DNA from: Solirubrobacterales bacterium
GTDB taxonomy: Bacteria > Actinomycetota > Thermoleophilia > Solirubrobacterales > Solirubrobacteraceae
Direction: 5' to 3'
Assembly (NCBI GenBank): GCA_025964155.1
Contig: JAOPZJ010000340.1
Span: forward strand, 1-32,468
Length of the DNA: 32,468 nucleotides
The translations under genes were made by a program, and so were the position numbers. Position 1 is the first letter of the stretch. Each line of letters starts with the position of its first letter. This document shows positions 18,511 through 27,992 of the stretch, piece after piece. The notes beneath the pieces were generated by a model. The model had not been told where the DNA came from, did not search any database, and was given only the letters and a program-made list of their open reading frames with translations.

Positions 18511-20496
18511 TCACGCCGGCGTCGACGTCGCCGCCGTCAGGTCGGGCATGTCGTGGGCCGGCGGCGCGGTGAGGATGACCGGACACGGTGCCTTGGCGAC
18601 GACGTACTTCGTGATCTCCCCCACGAAGTTGTCCCGTGGACCGCCGCGCCCGCCGAGCAGCGCGCCGCCACGGATGCGTGACGGCTCCTCGGCGGCCATC
18701 ACGATCGCCTCCACCCCGCGCCGGCTGGCCTCGTCCACGATCGCCGCGCCCGCACGGCGGGTGCGGATCGTCGCGGTCGCCACCTCGACGCCCTCGTACT
18801 CCTCGCCGACGGCCTTGGCGCGGCGCAACGCCGCGCGTGCACGCTCGAGCTGGCCGTCGGGCAGGCGCGCGTCGATGGGGAGGGACATCGGCACCTCGAT
18901 GATCCACAGCGCCTGGACCACCGCGCCCTCCTCGGTGTCGAAGTCCTCGTGCTGCTCGCCGGCGAGCCGCCCGGCCGTCTGGATGATGTCGTCGTCCAGC
19001 GGCGAGCCCATCAGCGGGACGAGGATCGACCCGTACGAGACCTCCCGCGGCCGTGCCGGCTGGCGCAGGGCCAGCTCAGGCACCGTGACGCGGTCCAGCA
19101 GCGGCTTCTCCTGCGAGATGCGGTAGACGACGTACAACACCACGCCGAACGCCATCCACCCCATGCCGACGAACCGCGCCCCGGCGTGGAAGACGATGAC
19201 GCTGATCCAGGCCAGCCCCGAGAGGAGGGCGCCGACGACGGCGGGCAGCGGCAGGCTCCCGCCCGCGACGGGGATCGACAGCGGAATCCGGTAGGGGCGG
19301 CGTCTGTCCGGCTCGGTGTACCGCAGCCTGACGATCGAGGCGTGGGCGATCGTCAGTCCCAGCAGCGACCCGAACGCGTAGAGGCCGACGAGGAGGTCCA
19401 GGTCGTTCGGGAGGACGAGCACGCTGGCCAGCAACGCCGCCAGCACGATCACGATGTATGGCGTGGATCGCGTCGGATGCAGACGTCCAAGGGCCGAGGG
19501 GATCTGGCGGTTGAGCGCCAGCGAGTACGCCAGGCGCGACAGACCGAGCATCGCGGAGTTGGCGGCAGCGATCAGCGTGACCGTGGCGGCCGCGGCCAGC
19601 GCGTACGTCGAGGACGTCGCCAGCCAGTCCTGCTTGAAGCTCTTGGCGATGCCGAGGACCGGCGCCTCGAGGAAGTTGCGGCTCAGCGACGTCGCGTTCC
19701 CGACGACCGGCAGCGCCGTCATGGCCACGACGGCGATGCCGGTGTAGACGACGACGACGAAGGCGGTGGAGCTGGCGACCAGGCGCTTGAGGTCACGCGA
19801 GCGCGCGCCGACCTCGCCGGCCAGCCCCGAGGCGGACTCCAGCCCCGTGAGGACGACGGTCGCCACGCCCACGGCGAAGATCGCGTCCGACCACTTCGGC
19901 GTGGACCCGAGCTCGATCCCGCTTGTCAGCACGTCCGCGTTGAAGAACACCGCAAGGCCCACGACGACCAGCGCCAGCTGCAGCACGAGGTCGGCGACGA
20001 CGATCATGATGAGCCGGCGCGCGCGGCTGCTCTGGAAGCCCCGCATCGTGCCCGCCGCGACGTAGACGATCACGGCGATCGCGGCCACGGTCTCGACGTG
20101 CCCGCGACCCAGCGGCGCCCAGAAGGCCGCCGCGTAGTTCGTGGCCGAGAACGAACAGACGGCGACGAGGATGATGTAGTCCAGGAGGACCGCCCAGCCG
20201 GCGATGAAGCTCCACAGCTCATTGAAGGCGTAGCGGGCGAAGACGGTCGAGCCGCCCTTGTCCTGGTGCAGCGACGCGCCTTCGACGTACGTCATGGCCG
20301 CGAGCGCGAAGAACCCGCTGGCGATGAGGAAGACGAGCGGCGTCAGCCCCAGCGCGTGGTCGGCGACAACACCGAGGGAGAAGTAGATGCCGCTGGCCAG
20401 CGAGGTCCACACGACGGCGAACAGGACGGGCGAGCCGAGCGTGGAGCGCGCCGCCTCCCGCGCCGCCTCGGCGGCACGTTCCTGGGCGTCGGGCAC
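18511..20496 (-). CDS. APC-superfamily permease with C-terminal universal stress protein (USP) domain
   Basis: GTG start; multiple TM segments (VFAVVWTSLASGIYFSLGVVADHALGLTPLVFLIASGFFALAAMTYVEGASLHQDKGGS), C-terminal YGSILVPLMGSPLDDDIIQTAGRLAGE...VAKAPCPVILTAPP. Confidence 0.93.
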   Translation of the reverse strand: MPDAQERAAEAAREAARSTLGSPVLFAVVWTSLASGIYFSLGVVADHALGLTPLVFLIASGFFALAAMTYVEGASLHQDKGGSTVFARYAFNELWSFIAGWAVLLDYIILVAVCSFSATNYAAAFWAPLGRGHVETVAAIAVIVYVAAGTMRGFQSSRARRLIMIVVADLVLQLALVVVGLAVFFNADVLTSGIELGSTPKWSDAIFAVGVATVVLTGLESASGLAGEVGARSRDLKRLVASSTAFVVVVYTGIAVVAMTALPVVGNATSLSRNFLEAPVLGIAKSFKQDWLATSSTYALAAAATVTLIAAANSAMLGLSRLAYSLALNRQIPSALGRLHPTRSTPYIVIVLAALLASVLVLPNDLDLLVGLYAFGSLLGLTIAHASIVRLRYTEPDRRRPYRIPLSIPVAGGSLPLPAVVGALLSGLAWISVIVFHAGARFVGMGWMAFGVVLYVVYRISQEKPLLDRVTVPELALRQPARPREVSYGSILVPLMGSPLDDDIIQTAGRLAGEQHEDFDTEEGAVVQALWIIEVPMSLPIDARLPDGQLERARAALRRAKAVGEEYEGVEVATATIRTRRAGAAIVDEASRRGVEAIVMAAEEPSRIRGGALLGGRGGPRDNFVGEITKYVVAKAPCPVILTAPPAHDMPDLTAATSTPA

Positions 20497-20688
20497 TCAC
20501 CCCCCCTTCATGGACACGTACAGGCGCCCGGCGCCCGCGAGGGCGAACAGCACGCCCATCACGAGCCCGATGGCCAGTGGTCCGCCACCACGGGACAGCG
20601 TCGACACGATCATCGCCAGCCCGAGGACCAGCATCGTCGCCGACAGGACGCGGGTGCTCGCGCGGTGCAGGTTTCGCGGGTTGCTCAC
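20497..20688 (-). CDS. Small membrane protein between the two APC-USP genes (63 aa)
   Basis: VSNPRNLHRASTRVLSATMLVLGLAMIVSTLSRGGGPLAIGLVMGVLFALAGAGRLYVSMKGG; GTGA overlap with the upstream stop; its stop abuts the downstream GTG. Confidence 0.75.
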   Translation of the reverse strand: MSNPRNLHRASTRVLSATMLVLGLAMIVSTLSRGGGPLAIGLVMGVLFALAGAGRLYVSMKGG

Positions 20689-22643
20689 AGTGCGCTCGTC
20701 AGGGTAGACGCCTCCGCCTTCGGCGCCCTCGTCTCCGGGTCTGACTGGATAATGACGCGGCACGGGCGCTTGGCCAGGACCGTCTCCACCGTCTTGCCGA
20801 AGACCGTGCCGGCGGCGGTGCGCGGCGGCAGCGGCATCACGATGGCGCGCGCCCGGATCGCGGTGGCGGCCTGGACGATCACGGTGCCGGCCGCGCCCGC
20901 ACGGACCTTCTGCGTACGCCCAGTCACGCGCCGGCCTCCCTGCAGCCGAGCCTGCTCGATCATCGCCTGGGCGGCGAGCTCCTGCTCCGGCAGCTCGGCG
21001 TTCAGCGGCGAGGTCTGCGGCACCGGGATCGTGACGAGCACATAGATGCCGCGGCGCCGCCGCGCGGCGACCTTGACCGCCGTCGCCAGGGCGCCGGGAG
21101 CGTACGGGCGCGACGCGTCCAGGGCCACGAGCACGGACTCGTACTCGGCCTCGCGGTCGGTCACCGGCAGCGGAATGGCGATCTTCGTCGTCGTCGTGAG
21201 GTCAAGGCCCTGGCGGTGGCGGTAGATCGGGTAGATCACCATGCCGAGGGCGAGCCACGCGATGCCCGCCGCGGCGACGTCCAGATGCAGGAACGTCACG
21301 ACGACGAACGCCAGGCCGGTCCCGATGCCGCCGAAGACCGCAAACAGCGGGAGCGAGCGTCCCCGGAAGGAGATGTTGCCGGGGCCGGTGTAGGGGCGCG
21401 GCGCGTCGGGCTTGGTCAGCCGCAGGCGGATGACCGACACGTGCGCGATCGTGAACGACAGCATCGCGCCGAAGGCGTACATGTTGCCGAGGAACTCCGC
21501 CTTGCCCGGGATCATCGCGAGGCAGGCGATGGCCCCGAAGAGCAGGATGCCGATCCACGGCGTGCCGTACTTCGGGTGCAGCTGGCGCAGGCGGTCGGGG
21601 ACCTGGCGATGCAGCCCCATCGAATAGACCAGGCGTGAGACGCCGATGATGCCCGCGTTCGTCGCGATGAAGAGGATCGTGGCCGCCAGCAGGCCGACGT
21701 AGACCTCCGCCGGGGTCTGCATGAATCCGAGGTGGATCTGCTTGACCACGCCGAGAATCGGATCGCCGGCGTAGCCCCCGGCCTTCTCGGTCAGCCCGAG
21801 CAGCGTCACGTGGTCCCCGGGCTGCGCCTCGCCGGATCTCACCGCCAAGCTGCCGGGTGTCGCGGTGAACACCGGGAGCGCGCTGAGCGCGACGGCGGGC
21901 AGCGTGGCGTAGATCGCGAAGACGGCGATGACGACGCGGTTGATGGCCGCGGGGATCGTCTTCGTCTCGTCCTTGGCCTCCTCGGCCATGTTCGAGATCG
22001 TCTCGATGCCGGTGTAGGCGATCATGCCGACCGGGATGGCGAGGAAGAAGTCCTTCCACGTCGGGGCGACGCCGAGCTGGACGTTGTCCACAAGGGTGCT
22101 CGGGCTGAGGACGAGCACCGCGCCGACGATGACGAGCAGCAGCTGCGTGAGGAAGTCGGTGACGGCCAGGGCGATGTTGACGCCAGCGGACTCCTCTGCG
22201 CCACGCACGTTGACGAGCGCGAGCACGAGGACGACACCGATCCCGAAGAAGACGTCCGACGGCGCACTCCGCAGCGGCTCGATGCCGAGCACGCCACCCA
22301 GGTAGTGCGGCACGAAGAACGCCGAGATCGCGATCGTGATCGTGTAGTTGAGCATCTGCGCCCACGCCGCGAAGAAGCTCCAGAACTCGTTGAAGGCGTG
22401 GCGCGCGAAGGACGACGACCCGCCGGCCTCCGGGTACATCGCCGTCGCCTCGGCGTACGTCGCCGCCGTCAGGTAGAAGATGAAGCCGGTGATGATGAAC
22501 ACCACCGGCGTGAGGCCGAGCGCGAAGCTCGCCACCAGGCCGAGGGCATAGTAGATCGACGAGCCGACGTTGCCGTAGGCGGTCGAGAAGAGCGCGTTGA
22601 CGCCCAGGACGCGCTGGAGGCCATGGAGTCGGCGTTCGGCCAT
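20685..22643 (-). CDS. APC-superfamily permease with C-terminal USP domain (paralogue)
   Basis: NVGSSIYYALGLVASFALGLTPVVFIITGFIFYLTAATYAEATAMYPEAGGSSSFARHAFNEFWSF; C-terminal YESVLVALDASRPYAPGALATAVKVAARRRRGIYVLV...LAKRPCRVIIQSDP. Confidence 0.95.
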   Translation of the reverse strand: MAERRLHGLQRVLGVNALFSTAYGNVGSSIYYALGLVASFALGLTPVVFIITGFIFYLTAATYAEATAMYPEAGGSSSFARHAFNEFWSFFAAWAQMLNYTITIAISAFFVPHYLGGVLGIEPLRSAPSDVFFGIGVVLVLALVNVRGAEESAGVNIALAVTDFLTQLLLVIVGAVLVLSPSTLVDNVQLGVAPTWKDFFLAIPVGMIAYTGIETISNMAEEAKDETKTIPAAINRVVIAVFAIYATLPAVALSALPVFTATPGSLAVRSGEAQPGDHVTLLGLTEKAGGYAGDPILGVVKQIHLGFMQTPAEVYVGLLAATILFIATNAGIIGVSRLVYSMGLHRQVPDRLRQLHPKYGTPWIGILLFGAIACLAMIPGKAEFLGNMYAFGAMLSFTIAHVSVIRLRLTKPDAPRPYTGPGNISFRGRSLPLFAVFGGIGTGLAFVVVTFLHLDVAAAGIAWLALGMVIYPIYRHRQGLDLTTTTKIAIPLPVTDREAEYESVLVALDASRPYAPGALATAVKVAARRRRGIYVLVTIPVPQTSPLNAELPEQELAAQAMIEQARLQGGRRVTGRTQKVRAGAAGTVIVQAATAIRARAIVMPLPPRTAAGTVFGKTVETVLAKRPCRVIIQSDPETRAPKAEASTLTSAL

Positions 22644-22744
22644 TGACGGGGCGGGAGTCTATGCCCGTCCGGGCGCTGGAGGTCGACCGCGCGCTGCGAT
22701 GCGCGCCTGCGCGGCCGTGACGCCCCCGTCCAGGGGCCCCGGCG

Positions 22745-23185
22745 TTACTGCCCCGGCACCCAGAGGCGTCCGCCGCCCGGGGGCGTGACCGGGGACTCAG
22801 GCGTGGCCGGCTGGGACGCCGCGCCGGCGGCGTTCTCCGCGCCGGCCGGTGCCTGGCCCCCGAGCTGCACGTACGCCATCTGCAGCTGGGAGACGGCCTC
22901 CTTCAGCTGGGCGGCGTCGGGGCCCAGGGCTTCCTCGACGAGTGGCAGCAACCGGCGCACGCCCTCGATCGTCAGGGCGAGCTGGTTCAGGTCGCGCTCA
23001 TCCTCGGTACCCGGGGCCAGGCCGGCCTTCCGGCCGCCGAGGTTCAGCAGCGACACGACCGTCTGCAGGAGGACGTCCTCCACGCGCAGTTGCTTGATCT
23101 GCTCCTCGTAGGCGGCGGCAAGCTGCTCTTCGGTCATTGGGTTCCCGTCGGGACCGACGGGCATCTGCGGGTCTTGATCGCTCAT
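22745..23185 (-). CDS. DUF1844-like protein
   Basis: EEQIKQLRVEDVLLQTVVSLLNLGGRKAGLAPG...DLNQLALTIEGVRRLLPLVEEALG; overlaps the upstream gene by 4 bp. Confidence 0.7.
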   Translation of the reverse strand: MSDQDPQMPVGPDGNPMTEEQLAAAYEEQIKQLRVEDVLLQTVVSLLNLGGRKAGLAPGTEDERDLNQLALTIEGVRRLLPLVEEALGPDAAQLKEAVSQLQMAYVQLGGQAPAGAENAAGAASQPATPESPVTPPGGGRLWVPGQ

Positions 23186-24333
23186 GCTGCTGGTGCCTCC
23201 TGGGCGTAGGTCTGCTGCGTCTCCTGCACAGTCTGTGAGTAGACCGCTTGCATGCTGTCCCCAGCCTCGAATGCCGCGCGCTGGCGCTGCGCACTGTTGA
23301 GCACGGGCAACTGGGGGTCATCCATCCCAAGCTCTACCCGGACGGGCGCCGTCCAATTCACGAGCTGCTCGATCGCCGCCGTCGTCGGCTGCTCCCGCAA
23401 GGTGGAGAGGTCGATCATGCGCCCGTCCTGGCCGTATCTGATCGCCCGCCAGAGGTTTTCCTCCAACAGCCGACCCGGGGGCATGGGCATCGGCCGGCCC
23501 TCGTCCTCGTCGCGCGCGGCCTGGGCGACGCAGGCGACGATGAGCGCCGCCAGCGCGTCGGACTCCGCGGCGGTCGTCTGGGCGTCGCAGATGCGGACCT
23601 CGACGGTGCCGAAGGCGAAGTGCGGGCGCACGGACCACCAGACCTGCGTGTACTCGACGATCGAGTTCGTCGCCAGCAGCAGGTCGATGTAACGGCGGTA
23701 CTCGTCCCACGAGCCGTACACATCCGGGATGCCGCACCGCGGGAACATCCGGGTGAAGGACTGCGTCCGCGCCGAATGCAGGCCACTGTTGCGGGCGTCC
23801 AGGAACGGCGAGCTCGCGCTGACGGCCAGCAGCTGGGGCAGCACGCTGCGCAGGCGGTCGCAGACGCGGACCGCGCGATTGATGCCCTGGATCCCGACGT
23901 GGACGTGCAGGCTGAAGGTGTTGTTGCGGCGCGCGACGTACTGCAGGCCCTCAACGACGAGCCGGTAGTGCTCGGTGTCGATGTTCGGCTGCTCGCGGTA
24001 GTCCGCCCACGGATGCGTCCCGGTGCTGGCCAGCTGCACGCCGTGGCGCGCCGCCAGCGCGAACAGCCGCGTCCGCGCCTCGCGCTGGCGGACTACGGCG
24101 TCGTGCAGGTCCTCCCCGCGGCCGGAGCGGATCTCGATCTCGCTGCTGATGAGCTCGCCCGCGATGGACGCCTTCAAGACGTCGTCGTCCTGCGCCGCCG
24201 TCCACAGCTCCTCGTATTTGGGCACGAGATCGAGCGTGGCCGGATCGACGATCGCGAACTCCTCCTCCAGCCCCACGGTGAAGTCCTTGGACGCCGCGAA
24301 CGTCTCTTCGACGCCGTCGGAGGTGAACGTCAT
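23182..24333 (-). CDS. Carboxylate-amine ligase, YbdK / glutamate-cysteine ligase GCS2-like family
   Basis: DFTVGLEEEFAIVDPATLDLVPKYEELW; VVEGLQYVARRNNTFSLHVHVGIQG; FGTVEVRICDAQTTAAESDALAALI. Confidence 0.93.
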   Translation of the reverse strand: MTFTSDGVEETFAASKDFTVGLEEEFAIVDPATLDLVPKYEELWTAAQDDDVLKASIAGELISSEIEIRSGRGEDLHDAVVRQREARTRLFALAARHGVQLASTGTHPWADYREQPNIDTEHYRLVVEGLQYVARRNNTFSLHVHVGIQGINRAVRVCDRLRSVLPQLLAVSASSPFLDARNSGLHSARTQSFTRMFPRCGIPDVYGSWDEYRRYIDLLLATNSIVEYTQVWWSVRPHFAFGTVEVRICDAQTTAAESDALAALIVACVAQAARDEDEGRPMPMPPGRLLEENLWRAIRYGQDGRMIDLSTLREQPTTAAIEQLVNWTAPVRVELGMDDPQLPVLNSAQRQRAAFEAGDSMQAVYSQTVQETQQTYAQEAPAA

Positions 24334-24343
24334 GCGCGTGGAC

Positions 24344-25006
24344 TCACGTGAGGTAGAAGTAGAGGGCGTAGAGCAGGTCGACTGCGGGGCTGGATGTGTG
24401 CACCGTGACCTCCGGCGGCACCTGCAGCAGCGCCTCGGAGTAGTTGAAGATGATCTTCACCCCCGCGCTGACGAGCACGTCGGCAAGCCCCTGAGCGGCG
24501 ACGTTCGGCACGGCGAGGACGCCGACGACGATGTCCTCCTCCTCCACCGCCGCTGCCAGTTCGGTGACCGGCCGGACGGTGAGGTGGCCCACGGCGGAGC
24601 CGATCTTGTCCGGGGCGCTGTCGAAGACCGCGACGACGCTGAAGCCGTGGTCGGCGAAGATGTCCGAGCTGGCGATGGCGCGACCCAGGCGCCCGGCGCC
24701 GAACAGCGCGATGTTGTGCGGGCCGGCGGTCCGCAGGATCTTGCGGATCTGGGCGACGAGCGCATCGACGTTGTAGCCGACGCCGCGCTTGCCGAACTTC
24801 CCGAAGCCCGACAGGTCGCGGCGGATCTGCGTCGAGTTGACCTTCGTCCACGTCGAAAGCTCCTGAGAGCTCACGGTTTCCTTGCCCTCGCGCTTGGCCT
24901 GCGTGAGAACCTGCAGGTAGCGCGCCAGACGGGCGGCCACGCCCATGGACAGGCGCTCTGGGGCCGGGGGGACTGCCCCCGCGCTCGTGAGGTCAGGGAC
25001 GCTCAT
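24344..25006 (-). CDS. rex: Redox-sensing transcriptional repressor Rex
   Basis: ELSTWTKVNSTQIRRDLSGFGKFGKRGVGYNVDALVAQIRKILRTAGPHNIALFGAGRLGRAI; ends LLYALYFYLT. Confidence 0.95.
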   Translation of the reverse strand: MSVPDLTSAGAVPPAPERLSMGVAARLARYLQVLTQAKREGKETVSSQELSTWTKVNSTQIRRDLSGFGKFGKRGVGYNVDALVAQIRKILRTAGPHNIALFGAGRLGRAIASSDIFADHGFSVVAVFDSAPDKIGSAVGHLTVRPVTELAAAVEEEDIVVGVLAVPNVAAQGLADVLVSAGVKIIFNYSEALLQVPPEVTVHTSSPAVDLLYALYFYLT

Positions 25007-25020
25007 CCGAGGCCAGGACT

Positions 25021-25281
25021 CTAGTGGGTTGCGCGCCCGGACAGCCTCGTGCGCAGGTCGGCCTCGTCGACGAAGAAGTCATAGAGCTCCTCACCGTCCA
25101 GCGCGACGACGGGAATGCGCTCCAGGTACGCCTTCAGCAGGGCGTCGTCGGACTCGATGTCCACCGCTTGCAGGGTGAATGCGTGGTCGGTGCTCACGCG
25201 CTGCACGACGAGGAGCGCGTCGTCACACAGATGACATCCCGGTCGCCCGTAGAGCGTGAGCGTCGGCGGTGCGGGCGTCAA
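25021..25281 (-). CDS. Glutaredoxin-like thiol-disulfide protein
   Basis: LTPAPPTLTLYGRPGCHLCDDALLVVQRVS...IPVVALDGEELYDFFVDEADLRTRL; CxxC; TTG start proposed from a 4-bp TTGA overlap with the tsaD stop. Confidence 0.82.
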   Translation of the reverse strand: MTPAPPTLTLYGRPGCHLCDDALLVVQRVSTDHAFTLQAVDIESDDALLKAYLERIPVVALDGEELYDFFVDEADLRTRLSGRATH

Positions 25282-26297
25282 CTTGGGGTTCCCTGGGCGA
25301 GCGATCCCGCACGGTCGGTGGCGTAGGCGTCGAGCCCTGGGACGGTCTCGGGCGACGCGGGCGGCAGGTGCCGTGCGGCGCTGGCGATCATCGCGGCGTT
25401 GTCGGTGCACAGGGCACGCTCGGGGATGTGGATCGTCGGGGCGAGCTGCGTGAGGCGCGCGCGCAGCAGGCCGTTGGCGGCGACGCCGCCGCCGATCGCC
25501 AGCTGGTCCAGGCCCGCCTCGTCCAGCGCCCGCGCGACCCGGCGCGTGAGCTGCTCGACGACCGCGTGCTGGTAGGCGGCCGCGAGATCCGCGGCGCGGG
25601 CGGCCGCTCCCCCGGCACCCTCGACCGCGTCCAGATCGCGGACGGTGTACAGCAGGGCCGTCTTGAGGCCCGCGAAGCTCATGTCCAGCCCCGGGACGCC
25701 GTGGGCGAGCGGGAAGGCGAAGGCGCCTGGATCCCCCGCCGCGGCCAGGCGCTCGATGTGGGGCCCGCCCGGGAACGGCAGGCCCAGCAGCCGTGCGCCC
25801 TTGTCCAGGGCCTCGCCCGCGGCGTCGTCGAGGGTGCGCCCGAGCACCGTGAAGGATCGGTGGTCGTCCACACGGGCCAGGAACGTGTGCCCTCCGCTGG
25901 CGACGAGGCACACGAACGGCGGCTCCAGCGGGTCGGGCGCGAGGAAGTTCGCCGCGATGTGGCCCTGTAGGTGGTCCACGGGGATGAGCGGCAGGCCGCG
26001 GGCCACGGCGATCGACTTCGCCGTCGCCATGCCGATGAGCAGCGCGCCGACGAGGCCCGGCCCGCGGGTGACGGCGATCGCGCGGATGTCGTCGAGCGTG
26101 ACCCCGGCACGGGTCAGGGCGTCGTCGATCACGACGTTCATGAGCTGCAGGTGCTGGCGCGAGGCGATCTCGGGCACCACGCCGCCGTAGGCGTCGTGCA
26201 CCTCCTGGGAGGAGATGACGTTCGACAGGACGCGCCCGTCGTCGGTGACGACCGCGGCGCAGGTGTCGTCGCAGCTCGTCTCCAGGGCGAGGATCAC
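25278..26297 (-). CDS. tsaD: tRNA t6A37 threonylcarbamoyltransferase
   Basis: VILALETSCDDTCAAVVTDDGRVLSNVISSQEVHDAYGGVVPEIASRQHLQ; DHLQGHIAAN; FAGLKTALL; IGGGVAANGLLR. GTG start overlaps the rimI stop (GTGA). Confidence 0.97.
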   Translation of the reverse strand: MILALETSCDDTCAAVVTDDGRVLSNVISSQEVHDAYGGVVPEIASRQHLQLMNVVIDDALTRAGVTLDDIRAIAVTRGPGLVGALLIGMATAKSIAVARGLPLIPVDHLQGHIAANFLAPDPLEPPFVCLVASGGHTFLARVDDHRSFTVLGRTLDDAAGEALDKGARLLGLPFPGGPHIERLAAAGDPGAFAFPLAHGVPGLDMSFAGLKTALLYTVRDLDAVEGAGGAAARAADLAAAYQHAVVEQLTRRVARALDEAGLDQLAIGGGVAANGLLRARLTQLAPTIHIPERALCTDNAAMIASAARHLPPASPETVPGLDAYATDRAGSLAQGTPS

Positions 26298-26833
26298 GGC
26301 AGGCGGGTCGACGTCGTAGGTGGCACGGGCCAGGCGTTCGGGACGTCGTCCAGGCGGCCGTCCAGGGTGGCGGGCGTCCGCCACATGATGAGCGCGTCCT
26401 CCCCGTTGTCCTGGTAGTAGCGGCGGCGCATGCCGGCCGTCATGAACGCGAAGCGCTCGTACATCGCGATGGCGCCCGTGTTCGACGGGCGCACCTCCAG
26501 GGTGTACTGGCCCTGCGGGTCGTCCACGCGGTCCAGCAGCCCGTTCAGCAGCGCGGTGGCGACGCCCTCTCGCCGGACGTCGGGATCCACCGACACGTTC
26601 ATGACGTGCCACACCGTGTCGTAGCGGCTGCACACGAGGTACCCGCAGATGCGCTCGCGCCCGTCCTGTGGCCGCCTGAGCCACGCCGCCAGGCAGATGC
26701 CGCTGGGCTTGGAGAGCTCGAGCACGAACATGGCCAGCGACCACGGCGTCGGGAAGGCGCGGCGCTCGATCGCGATGACCTGCGGCAGGTCGGCGTACGT
26801 CAGGCGGCGGATGTCGACGGCGGGCAACGTCAT
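26294..26833 (-). CDS. rimI: Ribosomal-protein-alanine N-acetyltransferase (GNAT)
   Basis: VIAIERRAFPTPWSLAMFVLELSKPSGICLAAW; MNVSVDPDVRREGVATALLNGLL; LEVRPSNTGAIAMYERFAF. Confidence 0.93.
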   Translation of the reverse strand: MTLPAVDIRRLTYADLPQVIAIERRAFPTPWSLAMFVLELSKPSGICLAAWLRRPQDGRERICGYLVCSRYDTVWHVMNVSVDPDVRREGVATALLNGLLDRVDDPQGQYTLEVRPSNTGAIAMYERFAFMTAGMRRRYYQDNGEDALIMWRTPATLDGRLDDVPNAWPVPPTTSTRLP

Positions 26834-26834
26834 G

Positions 26835-27533
26835 TCAGGCCGTCGCGCTGGACCGTGGGCGGCGCACCGCGTCGGGGGCGCGAACGTAGTCGGGCATCAG
26901 CGCGTCGCGGTCGGCGACCGGGGCGAAACGCGCCAGGCGGCAGACGGCCAGGCCGTGCACGTGGTGGCGCCGATCCTCGTCGGCCGGGATGTTCGCGGTG
27001 TCTCCGAACGCGTCGCGATAGCGCACGGCCCCGTCGCCCACGGTGAGCAGCTGGTCGCCACCCAGGCCCGCCACAAGCGCCGGCAGGTCGGCCGGGGCGA
27101 CGGCGCGGGTCTGCAGCAGGCACGTCCCGCCGGCCCAGGCCCCGACGAACACCTCGCCGCGTCGAGCGTCGATGCAGGCCAGGACGGGTGCGTCGTCGCC
27201 GACGGCGCCGTTCGCCAGCGCCTGAAGCGTCGAGACGCCCGCCAGCTGCGTGCCGGACGCCTGCGCGAGGGCACGGGCGCTGGCGACGCCGATGCGCAGC
27301 CCCGTGAAGGTGCCCGGGCCGACGCCGACCGCGATCCGGTCGATCGCCGTCCACGTCAGGGACGCCTCGTGGAGCACCGCGGCGGCCAGGCTCAGGAGCT
27401 GCTGCGCATGGCCGGGGCGCTCACCGGGCGCAGGGCGGTGGTGGCGGGCGAGCTCGAGCTCGAGCCCCTCGGTATCGCTGTACAGGCCGACGCACGTGTC
27501 GGCGGTGGCGGTGTCGAGGCCGAGGACGATCAC
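26835..27533 (-). CDS. tsaB: t6A biosynthesis dimerization protein
   Basis: VIVLGLDTATADTCVGLYSD; GVGPGTFTGLRIGVASARALAQASGTQLAGVSTLQAL. GTG start overlaps the tsaE stop. Confidence 0.94.
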   Translation of the reverse strand: MIVLGLDTATADTCVGLYSDTEGLELELARHHRPAPGERPGHAQQLLSLAAAVLHEASLTWTAIDRIAVGVGPGTFTGLRIGVASARALAQASGTQLAGVSTLQALANGAVGDDAPVLACIDARRGEVFVGAWAGGTCLLQTRAVAPADLPALVAGLGGDQLLTVGDGAVRYRDAFGDTANIPADEDRRHHVHGLAVCRLARFAPVADRDALMPDYVRAPDAVRRPRSSATA

Positions 27534-27967
27534 GGGCTGATCCTCACGCGGCGCTGCTCCGGGGTGACGTGCTCGAGATGCACACGGGCCACCACCCGGG
27601 GCATCACCTGCCCGTCGTCGTCGGCGATCTGCGGCCACTCGACGAACGCGATCCCGTGCGGGCCCACGTGATCGGCGAGGAAGGCGGGATCCTCTTCGGC
27701 GAGGTCCCCGAGCCGGTGCAGATCCAGGTGCGCGACGGGGACCGGGCCCTCGTCGTAATGGCGGGCGATCGTGTACGTCGGGCTCGTCACGGGACCCGTG
27801 TTGCCCAGGGCCCGAAGCGCGCCGCGAACGAAGGTCGTCTTGCCGGTGCCCATCTCCCCGTACAGCAGGACGACGTCGCCGGCGCGCAGGTCCGACGCCA
27901 GCGCAGCGCCGAGGGCCTCGGTCTGCTCCGGGGAGGACGACACATGCGTGGTGCCGGGGGTCACCAT
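27530..27967 (-). CDS. tsaE: t6A biosynthesis ATPase
   Basis: VLLYGEMGTGKTTFVRGALRALG; VTSPTYTIARHYDEGPVPVAHLDLHRLGDLAEED; FVEWPQIA. Confidence 0.95.
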   Translation of the reverse strand: MVTPGTTHVSSSPEQTEALGAALASDLRAGDVVLLYGEMGTGKTTFVRGALRALGNTGPVTSPTYTIARHYDEGPVPVAHLDLHRLGDLAEEDPAFLADHVGPHGIAFVEWPQIADDDGQVMPRVVARVHLEHVTPEQRRVRISP

Positions 27968-27992
27968 GCGACAGGCTACGACCGACGGACCC

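Noticed and set aside
18949-21045. 698-aa plus-strand ORF opposite the APC-USP genes
   Set aside because: Antisense frame across two permease genes and the small membrane protein; low-complexity charged composition.
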